Positions 40,641 to 53,800 of a DNA stretch of 64,000 bases are shown here, in pieces (within the stretch, counting starts at the first letter, position 1; every line of letters starts with the position of its first letter). This stretch comes from Lichenostomus cassidix (lineage: Eukaryota > Chordata > Aves > Passeriformes > Meliphagidae): contig CM039182.1 of NCBI GenBank assembly GCA_008360975.2, positions 89,797,405 through 89,861,404 of the forward strand, written 5' to 3'. A model generated the notes under the pieces. That model was not told the DNA's origin. It ran no database searches and saw only the letters and a list, made by a program, of their open reading frames with translations. The translations under genes were made by a program, and so were the position numbers.

Positions 40641-41195
40641 TTCTAGTTTATCCATGCCTTTCCTGCACTGTGGATCCCTAGACTCGATGCAGTAGGGCCT
40701 AAAAAATGGTGATCAGAAAGGGATTGTCTCCTCTCATTCTGTGGCTGCTACAGCACAGGATGCTCTTGGCCTTCTTTGCAGACAGTCTGTGCTCCTATCT
40801 TATGTCCACCAAGGCCCCCAAATCCTTTTCCACAGAGCTGCTCGCCACCACTCTGCCTGTATTGTTGCTTGGGGTTCTTCCTTCCCAGGTGAGGGACTTG
40901 ACATTTGTCCCTGTTGAATTTTGTAAAGTGTCTGCTAGATAAACCACTGAGGTGCTATTACTACTATTCTCTAAGCTTGACCATCCAACCAATTTTTTAT
41001 CTGTTTTAGTTATCCATTCATCCAAACTGCGGTATCTCACCTTGGATATAAGAATACTGTGAGCCAGGGTGTTAAAAGTTTTGCAAAAGTCAAGGTGCTG
41101 CCCTTGCATCCACAAATTCAGACATTTTGTCACAGACTGGTCAAGCAGTTGGCAAACTCATGCTGACTTTTGCAGCTTTCACCATGAATCTTGGG

Positions 41196-44039
41196 AAGGA
41201 GCATGTTCCAAAGCCTGGGGATTTTAGTGTTCCTATCTGGGCACCAATACAATTATGAATGTCTTTGTAGTGGTTTTACTTTCTCATTTCAACACCTAGA
41301 AAACATCAAGAATGTCATAGAGCAGTTTGCCTCTAATGCCAATGTTAATTGTCCTTGGAGCTTTCTGTTGGTAGTGTTGAAGGCTGCATAACCAGCTAAG
41401 CAGGAAACATTACCAGCTGTCTCTTGGTGAAAGGAAACTCTGGCAGAAAAGTGATTTACTCAACATCACACAATGTGTCTGTTTTCAAGCAGGAAGAAAA
41501 CTCAGGTTGTACTTCCTTCTGGTCACATACTCATCCCAAAATTCATCACATGATAACTATTGCCAAGAACACACTCTTCCATTCCAATCTGTGAGACAAA
41601 TAAATACTTCTCCCATCCAGTGACCTCAGCTTAAGGTTCCATTGCATTATAAATATACATGTCTAGCATGTATAACAAAAAAGCAACACAATGGTGAAGT
41701 GAATTATCTGGATTGCAACATGCACTTGGCTCTGATAATAAGCACTTACAGGGAACATGAGCTCATTGGGGAATGTTAAAAAACCTAGGATGACAGACCG
41801 AAAAAAGCAGGTACATGAACTGAGACAGCAAAGCTGGCAAAAATATTGTTGTTGGAAATGGAAAGTAAACATTTATTTTATGTTTTTACGGGAAATTTCT
41901 AAATGTGTGTAGTTTTATTTTGATTATAAAAATACTACTGTTTAACATAAATATAACTATATAGCTCTCATTCATGTTTTAAATCTTTCTGTGAAATTTT
42001 TAATTTTAAAATGCAAAAAGCATAGGACAGTATCTTTCTCCTCTTATTCCCTTCCTGAATCAGCCTTGTTCCACCTAGGAAACCACTGGTTTGTCTTGGC
42101 CAGATGTCTTCTTAAAGGTATGAAACAAAGAATATAAGTTTTCTGCACGTGTGTGTGTGTGAGTAAATTAAAATGAATCCAATGTAACATGGGGAGCCAG
42201 ACACAGAAGGTAAAAACAGCATAGTATGGATTTCCATTCTACCATCAGCTATGCCTTTTGTATTTGCTTGTTGTTTGGCATGTTCTGCTTGTGAAATGGC
42301 TGTGCAACCCTTCCTATACTGCATGTTGTCTCCAGGAGAGCAATGAGGAGTTTGTCCTGCTGTGTTTATGCACAGTTCACCCAAATGAATTAAAAATATT
42401 CACATGTACGTAATAGCTAACATATGAGAAGGCTATTTCCTACATAATAAACAGGCTAAATCAGTTTTGTTGATATATCCAACCTAATCGGGGTTTTCTG
42501 GTAGCTTTTTTTTTTTTAGTTTTCTTTTGTCCTCTTCGTCCCCTCATCTCTGTAAATGAACTGCTCTTTGTGTTGCTTTGATCCAACAGAAAAGAAGGGC
42601 ATTATGAAATAAGTCCATTAATAACATTTATATACTTATCAAATAACTACCCATGAAATTAGAGAGTGGCAGGGCCTTCCAAGGTGTTAAACAATGGTGT
42701 CATGAATGCCAACAGGGAGGTGAACACCAATGAAATTAAAACGATATCTAAAGAAACACATCAAACACATACTGCAGCTCCTTGTCTAAGAACATACCTG
42801 TGGTCTCCTTGCATGCACACTGTGTTTGCACAGAAATTGCAACCAACATGGGATACTCCATTTATAGATTATTTTAGCTTGGATTCTTTTGCAGTTCCCT
42901 GCACTTAAATCCAGTGGCTTGGATGTGGTAGAGTTACACCAGTACAAATCAGGCTCTGGCTCTTTAGTTCAATACTTGTTTACTGAAAGGTAAAAAGGGA
43001 CATTTCCTTTTTTATTACTTCTCAGCAAGCACTTTGCCACAAGTAGAAAACCATTATTATGTTTAAGCAGTTCTATCACAAAACTCAGAACATTTAGGAG
43101 CTGTCACAGGGCACTGCATAATCCAAGAACACCGTTGTCATCTAAACTGAGCAATGAATTAACTCTGTTAGTGTTAGAAGTCACTATCTTTGGTCATCAA
43201 AGTTTACATTTCAGGACACTTCAGAAGGTACACCTCTCCTCAGGCAGAGGAAATAAGGAAGAGCTCGGTTGCAAGTAATTACTGCTGTGCAGAAAAACAG
43301 CACCTGGAGCGACTGGCTTCCCTGGAAGTTGGACCCAGGTCTGCTGGCTGGCTGAATCATAGCACTAGTCAGCATGATTTCACAGTCTGTAATCTGGGTA
43401 AAACACAGGAAACCACCTGCAGCTACACTAAAGAAAGGCATTCTATTATTGCAGGATTTGCTATCTGTTTCTGAATCTAATAGCTTGCTTCCTAACTGTG
43501 CACTGATTTGAATGAATTTGTTTTATTGTACTTGTCAGTGTGATGAGTGCCAAGAGTGAAGTTATGTCAGGCTAGGAAACACAGGGTATTGCAGTCTTCA
43601 GTATGTACTAGGTCCTACTCCTCAGAATATTCAGAGCCTACTAAAATCTCAGCATCTTACAAGACCCTTGCCTACTTGATGATGATGCTGGATTTGCTTG
43701 AATGCTGATAACACAAAAAAAAGTGTTGGCAAATCTTAGCTGCAACCTGTTCACTCTCTTTGTCCAAGGAATTGGAAGGAAAACCCCAAAGTTTATATAT
43801 CACTGTGTAGACTAAGAAGCAACACAACATGCCCAGAGAATGGTAACCGTGAATGCTGTGGCTGTGCAATGAAAATGATGGGATGCTTGGAATAGAGATA
43901 ACAAACTACTATGAAATATAAGAGGATGTCTGCAAACCACCAAAGAACTAGCAAAGGTAATAGTATGCATAACACCCATGGTATTTTCTGAGGGACACAT
44001 GAATATGACAAAATATCCTTACATGGCATTCCAAGAGAT
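41196..44039. other. Non-coding sequence; no gene seen
   Basis: AT-rich, with a short GT run at 42.15 kb and a T-tract near 42.51 kb; nothing else recognised. Confidence 0.65.
42149..42161. repeat. Short (GT)n run
   Basis: About six GT units. Confidence 0.95.
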
Positions 44040-44527
44040 GTTGAATGACACAGACAAGTCCATGGGACCTGATGAGATACACCCTTCAAGTACTGAGGGA
44101 GAAGTCTGGTGCCATTGCAAACCTGCTTCAGTTATCTTTAAAAGGTTGTGGTGATTGGCCAAGGTTCCTGCAGAATGTAAGAAAGCATGCCATCCCTATC
44201 TTCATGAATGGCAAGAAGGAGAATTCAGGGAATGGGAACTTTTCAGTCCCACCTTGACTTTGGGGAATGTGATGGAGAAAATAACCCTGGAAAATAATTT
44301 CCAGTTATTTAAAATGGTGTTTGGGGGTAGTGAGCACAGATTTACAACAGAGGAAGCCATGTCCAACCAACCTGTTGGCTTGCTATGAAGAGCATCTCAC
44401 TGGATGAGGGGAGACCAATGGACACGATCCCAGACAACCACATCCAGGTGCTTGGCTTCAGCAGGGTGGCATTGGACAAGATGCACTCCAAAGGCTCCTT
44501 CCAGCCTCAGCATCCTGTGATTCTGCA
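44040..44527 (+). mobile_element. CR1 LINE, internally deleted copy
   Basis: On the plus strand the text DTDKSMGPDEIHPSS, with frameshifts, is followed by VPAECKKACHPYLHEW-like and PTLTLGNVMEKITLENN-like pieces. This is the CR1 region just before and within the N-terminal part of the reverse transcriptase. The sequence then jumps to the CR1 3' terminus (CTCCTTCCAGCCTCAGCATCC, then TGTGATTCTG, 44.49-44.53 kb). The catalytic RT core is absent. It is a dead, frameshifted remnant. Confidence 0.9.
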
Positions 44528-47500
44528 AAATGCATCTGGCATCGTTAAGGGCTAGTTTGTGTGTGTGCTTGACACATACACTAAATAAGCAATTAAAATG
44601 CATGATAGGAGATAAACAATGCAATGTTTTAGGAGCATCTATAAACTAGAGCTTTGTTTTGTATTCTGTGGCCCAAGCAGCTGTAAAAGTGGATCTCTGC
44701 ATACACCTTTTAATTACTAGCACAGAGAACAATGCTTTCTGTTTGCTCTAAGTAAAGGCATATGAGCAAAAGATTTTGAACTAAGTCTGTGATGAACAGT
44801 AAGTCATTTTGAGTCCTGAGCTGCTGAAAAAAGTGAATCCCAGGGTATTCAATATTAATTCTGACTATTCAAAAAACAACCTAAAAGAGAGGCAGATCCT
44901 GGAAAGGAAACCATAAATCCCAATCTAGTGGCTGTGCTTCTATCTCCAGCTGTTACTCAATTTGTTCTCCTTTTATTCATTCTTCCCATTCTTGGGAAAT
45001 AATGGTGGCAGAGAGTGACTTGTTAAAAACATGTATGGAGGACTCTGCTGAGGACAGTTGAAATCAGGCCTGTTGTTTTGAAATCTATTGCATTTTGTTA
45101 GCTGTTGTCTGTGCAGTAGTTTGGTTCCACAACTCAGAAAACCAGGAAATCTCTGCACCAGCTAATTGGAGGCCACTGATTCTGTGGGGTAAGAAATTAC
45201 TTAGGCTAATTAAAAACAAGAACTCACAGCCACGGATCAAGTATATACATGAACACAGAATATTTTTAGGTTATTTAGGTTATTTATTAGGAAGTATCTT
45301 GACTTTGCCTGCTTTCCAACACTCAACCTGTTTATTACCTCATAGAACCCTGCTCCAGTACATCAATACCTCCCTGATAACAGCTCTGATATCACACTCC
45401 TCTTAAAACCAGACAGACCTATTTTGAGAGTGTTGTACATACTTACGAATAAAAAGTCAGAAGAGGCCAATTTAAATGCTATAGATGTAATGCTGGGAAT
45501 ATGGCAATCATAGTTGAAAAATCTGTTTGCTGTTTTTTCTATGATTGTGTGTTAACTCCATTAAGTTTTAATGCACACTGGAATGCTGTGAATGACAAGT
45601 GGCAAAAATTGCACTGAAACAATTCCTTGCTGTGACACTTTAAGGAGGACATTGCATTAACAGTTTATTTCAATAATACAAACTTCTGAGAGACTGGAAA
45701 TTAAGTGTTCCAAATGAGGTTTAAACATAGCACAAGAAGTTTCAGTTTAATGGACAAAGCCTGTTCCCATTAAATGTACCCTTGTACTGCCAAGAGGGCT
45801 TTGAAATAAAATAAAGTGGCAAGTTTGAGGCTATTAGTGTCAGAGTCAGACCAGCCAAGAAATTGTAAATTAAGCTGATCTCAGTATTAAAGAAATCTCT
45901 TTGCATGAACTCTTATGTTCTCCTTCACTCTGGAAACCAGAGTAATTCCCTTGAGAAGCTACCTGGCTTCTGAGGCATTTGCTGAAGCATGAGAAATACT
46001 ACAGATGACTGCTTGAATCATTTCCAGATAACAAAGTATCTTTATTTAAAATCTGATCTTCATTAATACTCAAAGCACAGAAAAAGAAAATTAAATTCAA
46101 AAGAACTTATAAAAGCTTCTTGTAAAAGAACTACTCCTCAGCAAAATCTTAGGATTAATAACTACAGATTAGTCAAGTCTATAACTCTAAACTGAATCGT
46201 AACAAAAACTGTTTTTTGTAGCATTTCCTTCTTTGGTAAAACCCAAAAGGTATCACTTTTCAGTATGAGGTAAGCAAAGTTTGTCACCAAAGATTTTCAT
46301 TTAAACTGAAAAGGACACAAAAAATGTACAGCAAACGGGGAGAAAAAAAAAAAGGTTTTCACCTTTGAAAGTCTGTGACAAATCAGGACAACTCAATGTC
46401 CAACAGTCACCATCTCTGAATGGCCTCTTTGTCCAAGTGGCTGCAACAAACAACCTGATCATAACCTTCATGTAGCGTCATGTCTGGCACCCCTTCTGGG
46501 TGCTTTGGATGCCTTAGGGCCTAGCAAATGCCAGTGGAGATCAGGACAATTGAATCAAAACTTCTGGTCTAGGCCAGTGACATACTGGGTTTTGAGGCCC
46601 CAGTGATGGTACTGACCAGACCTCCACTGCCTACAGCAGAGCTGCTTGTCACAGTTCTGATACACACACTGTGCAGGACTCTGTCTCAAACTTTCATCCT
46701 CTCAAAGGCAGAAAAAGCAGCCATGGTAAACAACCTGTTTGGTCTCTCCACTTACGATGACAGCTGAATCAGGCAGAACAAACAGACCTTTAACAACCAA
46801 GTGCAGCAGAAGATATAAAAAGTTCCCAAACTCTTAATCCACGTGTTTTTGTTCCTGTGTTAATAAAGCCAAGTCTTCACATAGTGGGACTCGTTGATGG
46901 GACAGTCTGAGGAACCCTTTTTTGCTTGTTGTGTCAACACAAAGAGCCTGTATGTATATGCCAGTTGGTCTCCTTTGACAATTTCCATTTCATTTAAATC
47001 TCTTTTCTTATTGTTCTTTGATTCACTTGGACTAACGTTCCCAAATTTATTGCACTATTTATCCTAAGTCACTATTAGCTTAGGAATTGGTTAATGTATC
47101 TATCAGCTATAGAAATTAAAACCTAACTCTTCCCTATCCTAGACCAATGTCTTATGGGGCCACAGTCCATGAATCTTGAATTGCTTTCTTCACAGTGAGA
47201 CAAATTCATCCAGAAGAACGAAACATGCCTCTGTCTTGCCTTACAGCAAGGCTACTACAGTCTTCAAGGCAGTAGCATACATGAATTTGAACCCTCCTGG
47301 ATTGTAGAGAAAATGTGTCTCTCAACCTTGCAAAGTGTTTTCTGCACTGAACTGTTCCATGTTTTACTGAAAAGGGCTTGAAAAAATCCCTGAACACCCA
47401 CACCTCAATCTATTGCAGGTGGTTACTTCTTCCAGTGAGGCTCAAAAGCAGCAATGTTACTGTTTTCTACTGTTAATAAGAACCTGCAATTGTTTCTCTG

Positions 47501-50500
47501 CTGCATTTTGACGTCCTTTAACCAAAACTGTCCACATTTCAGGAAAGGACAAGGCCATCAACTTAATGCTATACAGATTGCACCCAACACTTCACTAGAT
47601 CTCTGCTGCCATATCATTTTTGGTAGCAGTTCTTGAAAACTGTGAAAGTAGAAACTATGTGTTTTTATGCTAAAGCTGAAATTAATTCTGAAGCAGAATT
47701 ATGCATAAGGAATGGTTTTCTTCAGCCTAAGACACATCAGAAATATAATATGCCACACTAAATGTTGATAGTGTTATAAATTTGGTGACACATTTGCACT
47801 AAAAAATGCAACAAAAAATATTTTTCACATGGCTATATCATTACACTTGAAATATTAGCATGACCACCAAGGACCTCAGAGTACTAACAGGCTCTGATTG
47901 CCCTAATCAGCTCATAACCACCTTTTTTTCTGCAATACCTGTCTAAAACCTCTTCTCTTCCTCCTGAGGATTTAAGCTGCCAGTGTTCGAAGCCAGCTCT
48001 GACACAGCACAGCTGCACAACCTGATGCAGCCCAGCCACTCTGCTGTTTGCTGCCTGCATCCTGGAGTGGCACCTCAGATGGCCAAACCAATGAAGCCAT
48101 CCCAGAACCAGCTGGCACACCCAAGCTGACATATCCAGACACCTGAGGGACAGCAGGACACCACTGCTCTCACTGATTTTTATCACTACATCCAACTTCT
48201 ATCCCTAATTTTGCAAAACTACAAAAGTAATACAGTGAGAAGCGTGGAGAAGTGTAAAATTTTTAGTTATGTACTGAGATCACTCACATAATGTATTGGA
48301 GTTACAAGATCATCTTGCCTTTTCCTGCAGTACTTGAGTCTTCAGGATGATAAATACGGTGTCAGAGGCTTCTGATCACTTGTATTTTAATTCCTGATGA
48401 TTAATATTTTAACTGCTCAACAATATATGATATTTACTGAACAGAAAATTATTTATACCTGTAATTACTGTAACTTTCATTTCAAAATTGCTACAAAATC
48501 AAGTTATAAAAATGTATTTTTAAGGATATGCTAGTGTTACTGTTAAAAAACCCCAGCCAATACCAGATAAATGGTTTTATTCTCAAAAAAAAAGTCAGTA
48601 ATATAAAATATTTTAACATTCTTTCTGTTTAAATATTGGTGACAGATTATGCATTTCCTCAAATAAAGTGCTTTTTTACAAATAGGTATTTAGTTTTTGC
48701 TTTTACTGCTGTTCTAACCTCATAATATTGAATAGATAAAGTGTATTTTGGTTAATGAAGAATGCAGCATTAGTTCTTTATATTTCTTCCCATGAAACAA
48801 TTATATTTTCAATCTGGACTCCTTTATCTGTATCCAGTCAATAGAGGCATACTCAGTTTCTGTATTTCCCCATGTAGAAGGTGTCACAATTTGTGGTGGT
48901 CTTGCCTTCTTCAGTGCTTTTGTTGCTCTTGACTGTGCCCATGCAGGTCTCCCATGGGTTCTTCATCTACGGGCAAGACTGGAATGAAACATCCATTTTC
49001 TTGCATGTTCCTCCATTCTTCCTGCTCTTCTGACTTTGTTCTTCTTAAATCCAGACTACTGATACCTTGAACAATTCAACACTTAGGCTGAACCATAGAA
49101 GCAATGTCTTTATTTGACTTTTTGTGGGTTTTGTATTTTAAGCATGTTACTGCAGAAAGTCCTGTGTTGGTGTAGTCAGGAGTAAGTTTTCAAATTTTCA
49201 TTTCTACACTTGATTTTACTCAGTCAGATGCCAAACTTCATGATAAGAAAAAAAAAATTTTCTGTTCCAGTAGCTACCTTTTAGAAGAAACAGCTTCTTG
49301 TGGTTTTAAAGAGCAGCCAGGTGCTGTAAGAGGGAAAAGAAAGGAGTCTGAAAAACTGCAACCAGCAAGACTCACAACAGTAAACAAGAGCCCACATTTC
49401 CCGATGTGTTATACCAGAATCTAACAATTTGATCCTCTAATTTATTTTACTCATCCTAAGCAGTCTCCTGTTTGGAGAAGGTGTAAAAAGTCAAACACAT
49501 GCGTGAAAAGGTCACCTACTGGCACACAGTGTGGAGTATCCCTTTTTTCTCCATGTTCACCTTTCTAGAAAGTGACCACCTGAATCCTGTGTGATTTTTA
49601 TTTGCAAGTCTGTATTACACTGATTTTGCTCCTATTTTTACTTCTCACTCTTCAGTCTCTAAAGCTATCCTCTGGATAATTTGTGCTTGATATTTTTGAC
49701 TCTGAATCCAAAAGTGAAAAGTAAATACACAAACAACTCTGTATCTGCAGATACATACATATCAATATATACAACATACTATAACACACAGAGAAACTGG
49801 AAGACCAGAATTTCCACTAACTATAGATTGAATGGCATCATATTCTTTTTTCATCATAGGCATAACTACTCTTCATTTAAACATCTGTTTGGAGAATATT
49901 CAGTTTCTTATATTGATATCTATGTTGTGCCTTTGTTCATTGCCCCTACCAGATGTTTGGATGTTCTCTTTTCTTCCCACCTATTAGAAGTGTTGTTTAG
50001 ATGGGGTAGAGTAGCTGAGTGCCTGTACCAAGTCACAAGGCTCATCTTTTTCATTCAAACGTTTCAATAAACTTGGCATTAGAAGGCAAACTAAGTTAAC
50101 TGACAGCTTTACCTCCAACCAATCTTAATAGTTTTTTTTTCATAATGAGGTTAAGAAATGCCTTAGCACAAAAAGCTTTTGTCCTTCTGAGTATAAACTT
50201 TAGATGCTCTCTTGCGTTTTTCATATAATTTTTGAAGAAATCGCAAATTCCATTGCAAGCCATAGACTTGGGCAAGGGAACTTCTGTGGAATGTTTCCAT
50301 TTTTTATCAGAGGATTTAACATGTAATACACCTCCTTACACATCTATTGTAACTAGCATATACAATTTTATTTCTTCTCTTCTGGAGGAAATTATTTCAG
50401 TTGCTTTGCTCCTTTTTTTTTTTTCCCACAGAATCTACATGAACTTTTTTCAGCTTTCCATTTCTGATTTGGCAAATTTGTGCTGGAATGCGACTCTGTC

Positions 50501-52634
50501 TTCTTTGGTGTCATTTGTTTCAATTAACCTGCAGACCACTGCCAGATCTGTTCAACCTCTTGATTTCACTCAGTTGATGGGTGCATGAATCTTGGCACAG
50601 CCCTCCAAAATAAACTAAACAATTAGTCGTGGCAATTAGGCATTCAGAAAGTCCAGTTTTTTACCAGAATCATGTAAGCAAAAAGGTCACATCAAACCAC
50701 AAACAGAAACTTTTCCTGGCGTAATTTAATTTGTTAAATCCCATTCTCTCAGAAAGCTGGACTTTATGCTGCCACTTGCTATTTCATTGAAGCTGGAGTC
50801 CAGACAAAGGGGAAGCATTTTGCTCCTCAAAGCAGTCATTTTGCCTCATGCCTCCATGGGCTGGTCATCTGCTCTAAATGGCGAAGCACCAAGGTAATTC
50901 TGTGTTTGCTAGACACATTCACTGGGCTATAGAGAAGCAGTATATTCCTAGTAGTTTCGCTTACCAATGACAGGGTACACTGTCAATTTTCCAAGCCATA
51001 ATGATAGCCAAACTACCAAAGTGTCAAAACCTGCCAAAATGTTCACTGTTGGAATGATTAATTTCACCAGAATTTCCTAAAGGCGACCAATTCATTTCCA
51101 TTAAAAGAAGAGATGGAGGCAACACTCCCCATGCAGGTACTGTTTGCCTACTCAGAATTCATGATGCCTCCAAACCTAAAGGCTTACAGGTCCAGTTACC
51201 TCTGAATTACTTACACTGCTCTGCCTTATGCAGTTCAGGCAAGGACTGGAACATGGAATTCCCACAGCCTAACCCAGTATCCCTGGCATAGGCTGAGGAG
51301 CAAGAAGACTCAGTACTTCTGACAGAATGCAAATGCATCTTGAAGTCAGTTGTTTTCTGCAATGCAGAATCATCTCACTTCCAGGCCAGGGATCACACAG
51401 CAACTGACGTACAAAAGACACTTTCTTCCAGCTGTGAGCTTTACTATAATTGAAATAGCTCATCTGCCAAAACCTAACAAACACTCAACAACTTTTCCAC
51501 GAGTTCTTGTAGTATCACAGGGAGCTCAGAAGCAATGATCTCAGCAGGAGGTGCTCAACCAGAAGCTACAAGAAGTCAGCAACTGATTTTGAACTGCCAA
51601 AAAGAAGAATCCAGAAGAAATTGTAGCATGTTCCCTAAACAAGCCTGTTGTGTGAAATAAGTCAATCATCAATCCTCTACTTCTGAGCGTCTTGCTTTAA
51701 CTTATTCTGCTTCTCCTTGTTTTCCTGCTATGTATTCCCTAGAAGGGTGAATGTAGATAATTATAGCAGCTCTCCTCTCCACCCTATAAACACTCATGCA
51801 GATACACTTCTATTTCTGCTGCCTGCTATCTCTTACCAGCAACAACTCCTGACCCAGTGGTAGAAGGGGAGGGACTGAGCCTGGGCAGTGTGGGGCATTT
51901 TGGGCAGAACTAAAGCTAAGGGGGCACTGGAGCTATGGATGCGGAAGGGTGTAGAAGATGTAGACATTTGCAGGCTTTGTGATGATAAACAGTCGACAGA
52001 CCTCCCAAAATTATAAACTACATTTCCAGGAAGTGAGAATTAAGTTTCCTTCCCCCTGCTTTTTCATTTATTATACATATGAATATACTTTGGTTGTATT
52101 TCACTTTCTTCTTTACACCCCTACAGGCTGCAAACTTCATAAAAGGGCAAACTTTCTAAAAGGGCAAATCATGATTTGGCTTTCTTGTTAATGGTGTCCG
52201 ACAGGCTCCTATGAAGAGCTGTAGAGAACCCAGTTGTAGACCATAAAAAAAGCATAATAATTTCACATATTATTTTTCAAACGCACCAGAGAAGGCAGCC
52301 AGTTACAGATGCCATGATGTCAATCAACGATTAGACTGTAATGAGTTAGAGAAATAAGTTCACGTCAGAAAATACTAATTTTATTCACCATGAAAAAACT
52401 TGGGAAGGATTCCATTTCAAAAGCCTTCTTTATGTGGACGTCCAATATCTTAACCTGAAGTACTACACTCTAGTACAAAAAGGAATATGAAACAAATATA
52501 CAAAGCAAGTAATAGCAAATTTCTAAGCCAGATGTCCTAGAGAAGCCCAAGGATTAAGCAGCTGAACTGCTGTGTACAGAGCACAGCTTATTTAAATTGT
52601 CACATAACTGAGATGTGATAACAGTGATGCAAAT
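44528..52634. other. Non-coding sequence with one possible solo LTR
   Basis: Apart from the LTR-like block at 46.37-46.90 kb I see nothing I can name. Open frames of up to 129 codons are AT-rich and unsupported. Confidence 0.6.
46374..46904 (+). mobile_element. Possible solo LTR (family not recognised)
   Basis: A 531-base block starts TGTGACAAATC and can be ended at GTTGATGGGACA. Towards its right it has a TATA-like box (GATATAAAAAG, near 46812) and then an AATAAA signal (46862-46867) about 40 bases before the end. This is the U3-R-U5 order of an LTR. The composition is also less AT-rich than the flanks. Against the call: the flanks share only GTC (46371-46373 and 46905-46907), not a full target duplication, and I do not recognise the family. 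It could be unique sequence. Confidence 0.35.
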
Positions 52635-53800
52635 TTGTTTAATAGTTCAAGAGGAAATATAAGGAAACAGAGACCAATGAGATGGACAGTAATACCAACC
52701 AGATTAGCAAAAACTGTGTTAAAGAATCTGAAATTTTGTAGAAGACACTCAAAAAGGGATTTCAGAAGTCTTGCCTCACCAACCTACTACAATTCTTTGA
52801 AGGTGCCAACAGTCTTGTAGATTAAAGAGGTCCATTTGAAGCCTGGATTTTGACAAAGCACTTCACAATGTCCAAGGTTAGGTCTTAAGATAATAAGGAA
52901 CCCACAGGGTAAAAATAAAATTTCTTGTGTGGATCTTGTGTGGATAAATAATCTGCTAGGGAGGCAGAGGACAGAAGGTTGCACTAAATAGTGATTTTTT
53001 CCATAGCAGAGAGATCCACCACTAGTATTTCATAGGGATCTGCATAAGGATATTCAGGATATGAACAGTATATTCAATATATGATTTTGAAAGGGCATAT
53101 AGAGTGAAGGGACACACCTTCCTAAGTTATTCATGTAAATAAAAAGAAAGACAAACAGAAGACTGGCAAAAGGACTTCCTATGACATCTGCGCCTAAACA
53201 ATACAAGCAGACAAAATTTGGTGAAGATAAATATGAAATAATATGAAGTAAGACAAATGGAAAAGAAGATGTATGTGTGTGTTTATATAAAATTAGAGGC
53301 TGTGAGCTCAAACTCAGTAGATCAGCTGGGTTATAAGAGGTAATTCCAATTAATACCAATTCAGTCTTCAATTACAGCCAACACAGAAAAGTACCAGAAA
53401 TAACTAGGAAAGGGCAAGAGAATGGAAAGTAGAGAACACAACTGAAAAACAAACATCACTCTGTCACATAAATCCACAATATGCCTACATTTTGAATATT
53501 GTATGCTAGGCTGGTATCTCCCACGTCTGAAAAGATAATAGCAGAAAAGGAAAACAGGTTAGAAAAACTATGGTATAGGGAATGACAAAGCAGCCCATAA
53601 GCCTTCCACTTGCAAAAAACCATGAATGAAAAAGTGTATCACAGTGATCTGTAAAATCATCAGTGGCATGGAGGCAGTGAAGAGGAAACAACTGCTCACT
53701 GTATCTTCTGTCCAGTATGATGAAGCAAAAGAAGTCAGGCCATGGCAAGTTCAGAGCAAATGAAAGCAAGAAGCTCTTCACATCAGTGTCAGATGAGACT
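52635..53800 (+). mobile_element. Ancient, heavily decayed CR1/L3-like LINE relic
   Basis: A plus-strand reading near 52.77 kb gives LASPTYYNS in one frame and CLTNLLQFFEGAN in another; the second is close to the CR1 RT phrase CLTNLLxFFxxxN. Near 53.51-53.74 kb the nucleotide text (GGCTGGTATCTCCCACGTCT, GTAAAATCATCAGTGGCATGG) resembles the terminal ORF2 segment of old CR1/L3-type elements. Many stops and frameshifts interrupt it. Divergence is clearly greater than for the other CR1 copies here. Boundaries are approximate. Confidence 0.6.

Larger units (their letters stand above)
39940..41195 (-). mobile_element. CR1 LINE, fragment interrupted by a solo LTR
   Basis: The copy is in reverse orientation. 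The left end has CR1 tail phrases: GCTCAAGGCAGGGTTAGCTG near 39953, GGACAACCTGCTGCTCTGCT near 40052, and CTGAGAAGAGCCTGACTCC near 40161. Then come CTTCTTTGCAGACAGTCTGTG and TCCTTTTCCACAGAGCTGCT (40.77-40.84 kb). On the minus strand near 41.08 kb an RT remnant reads HLDFCKTFNTLAHSILISK. The solo LTR at 40385-40640 splits it. The left boundary against the CpG island is approximate, because the tail blends into GC-rich sequence at about 39.84-39.95 kb. No intact frame remains. Confidence 0.88.
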
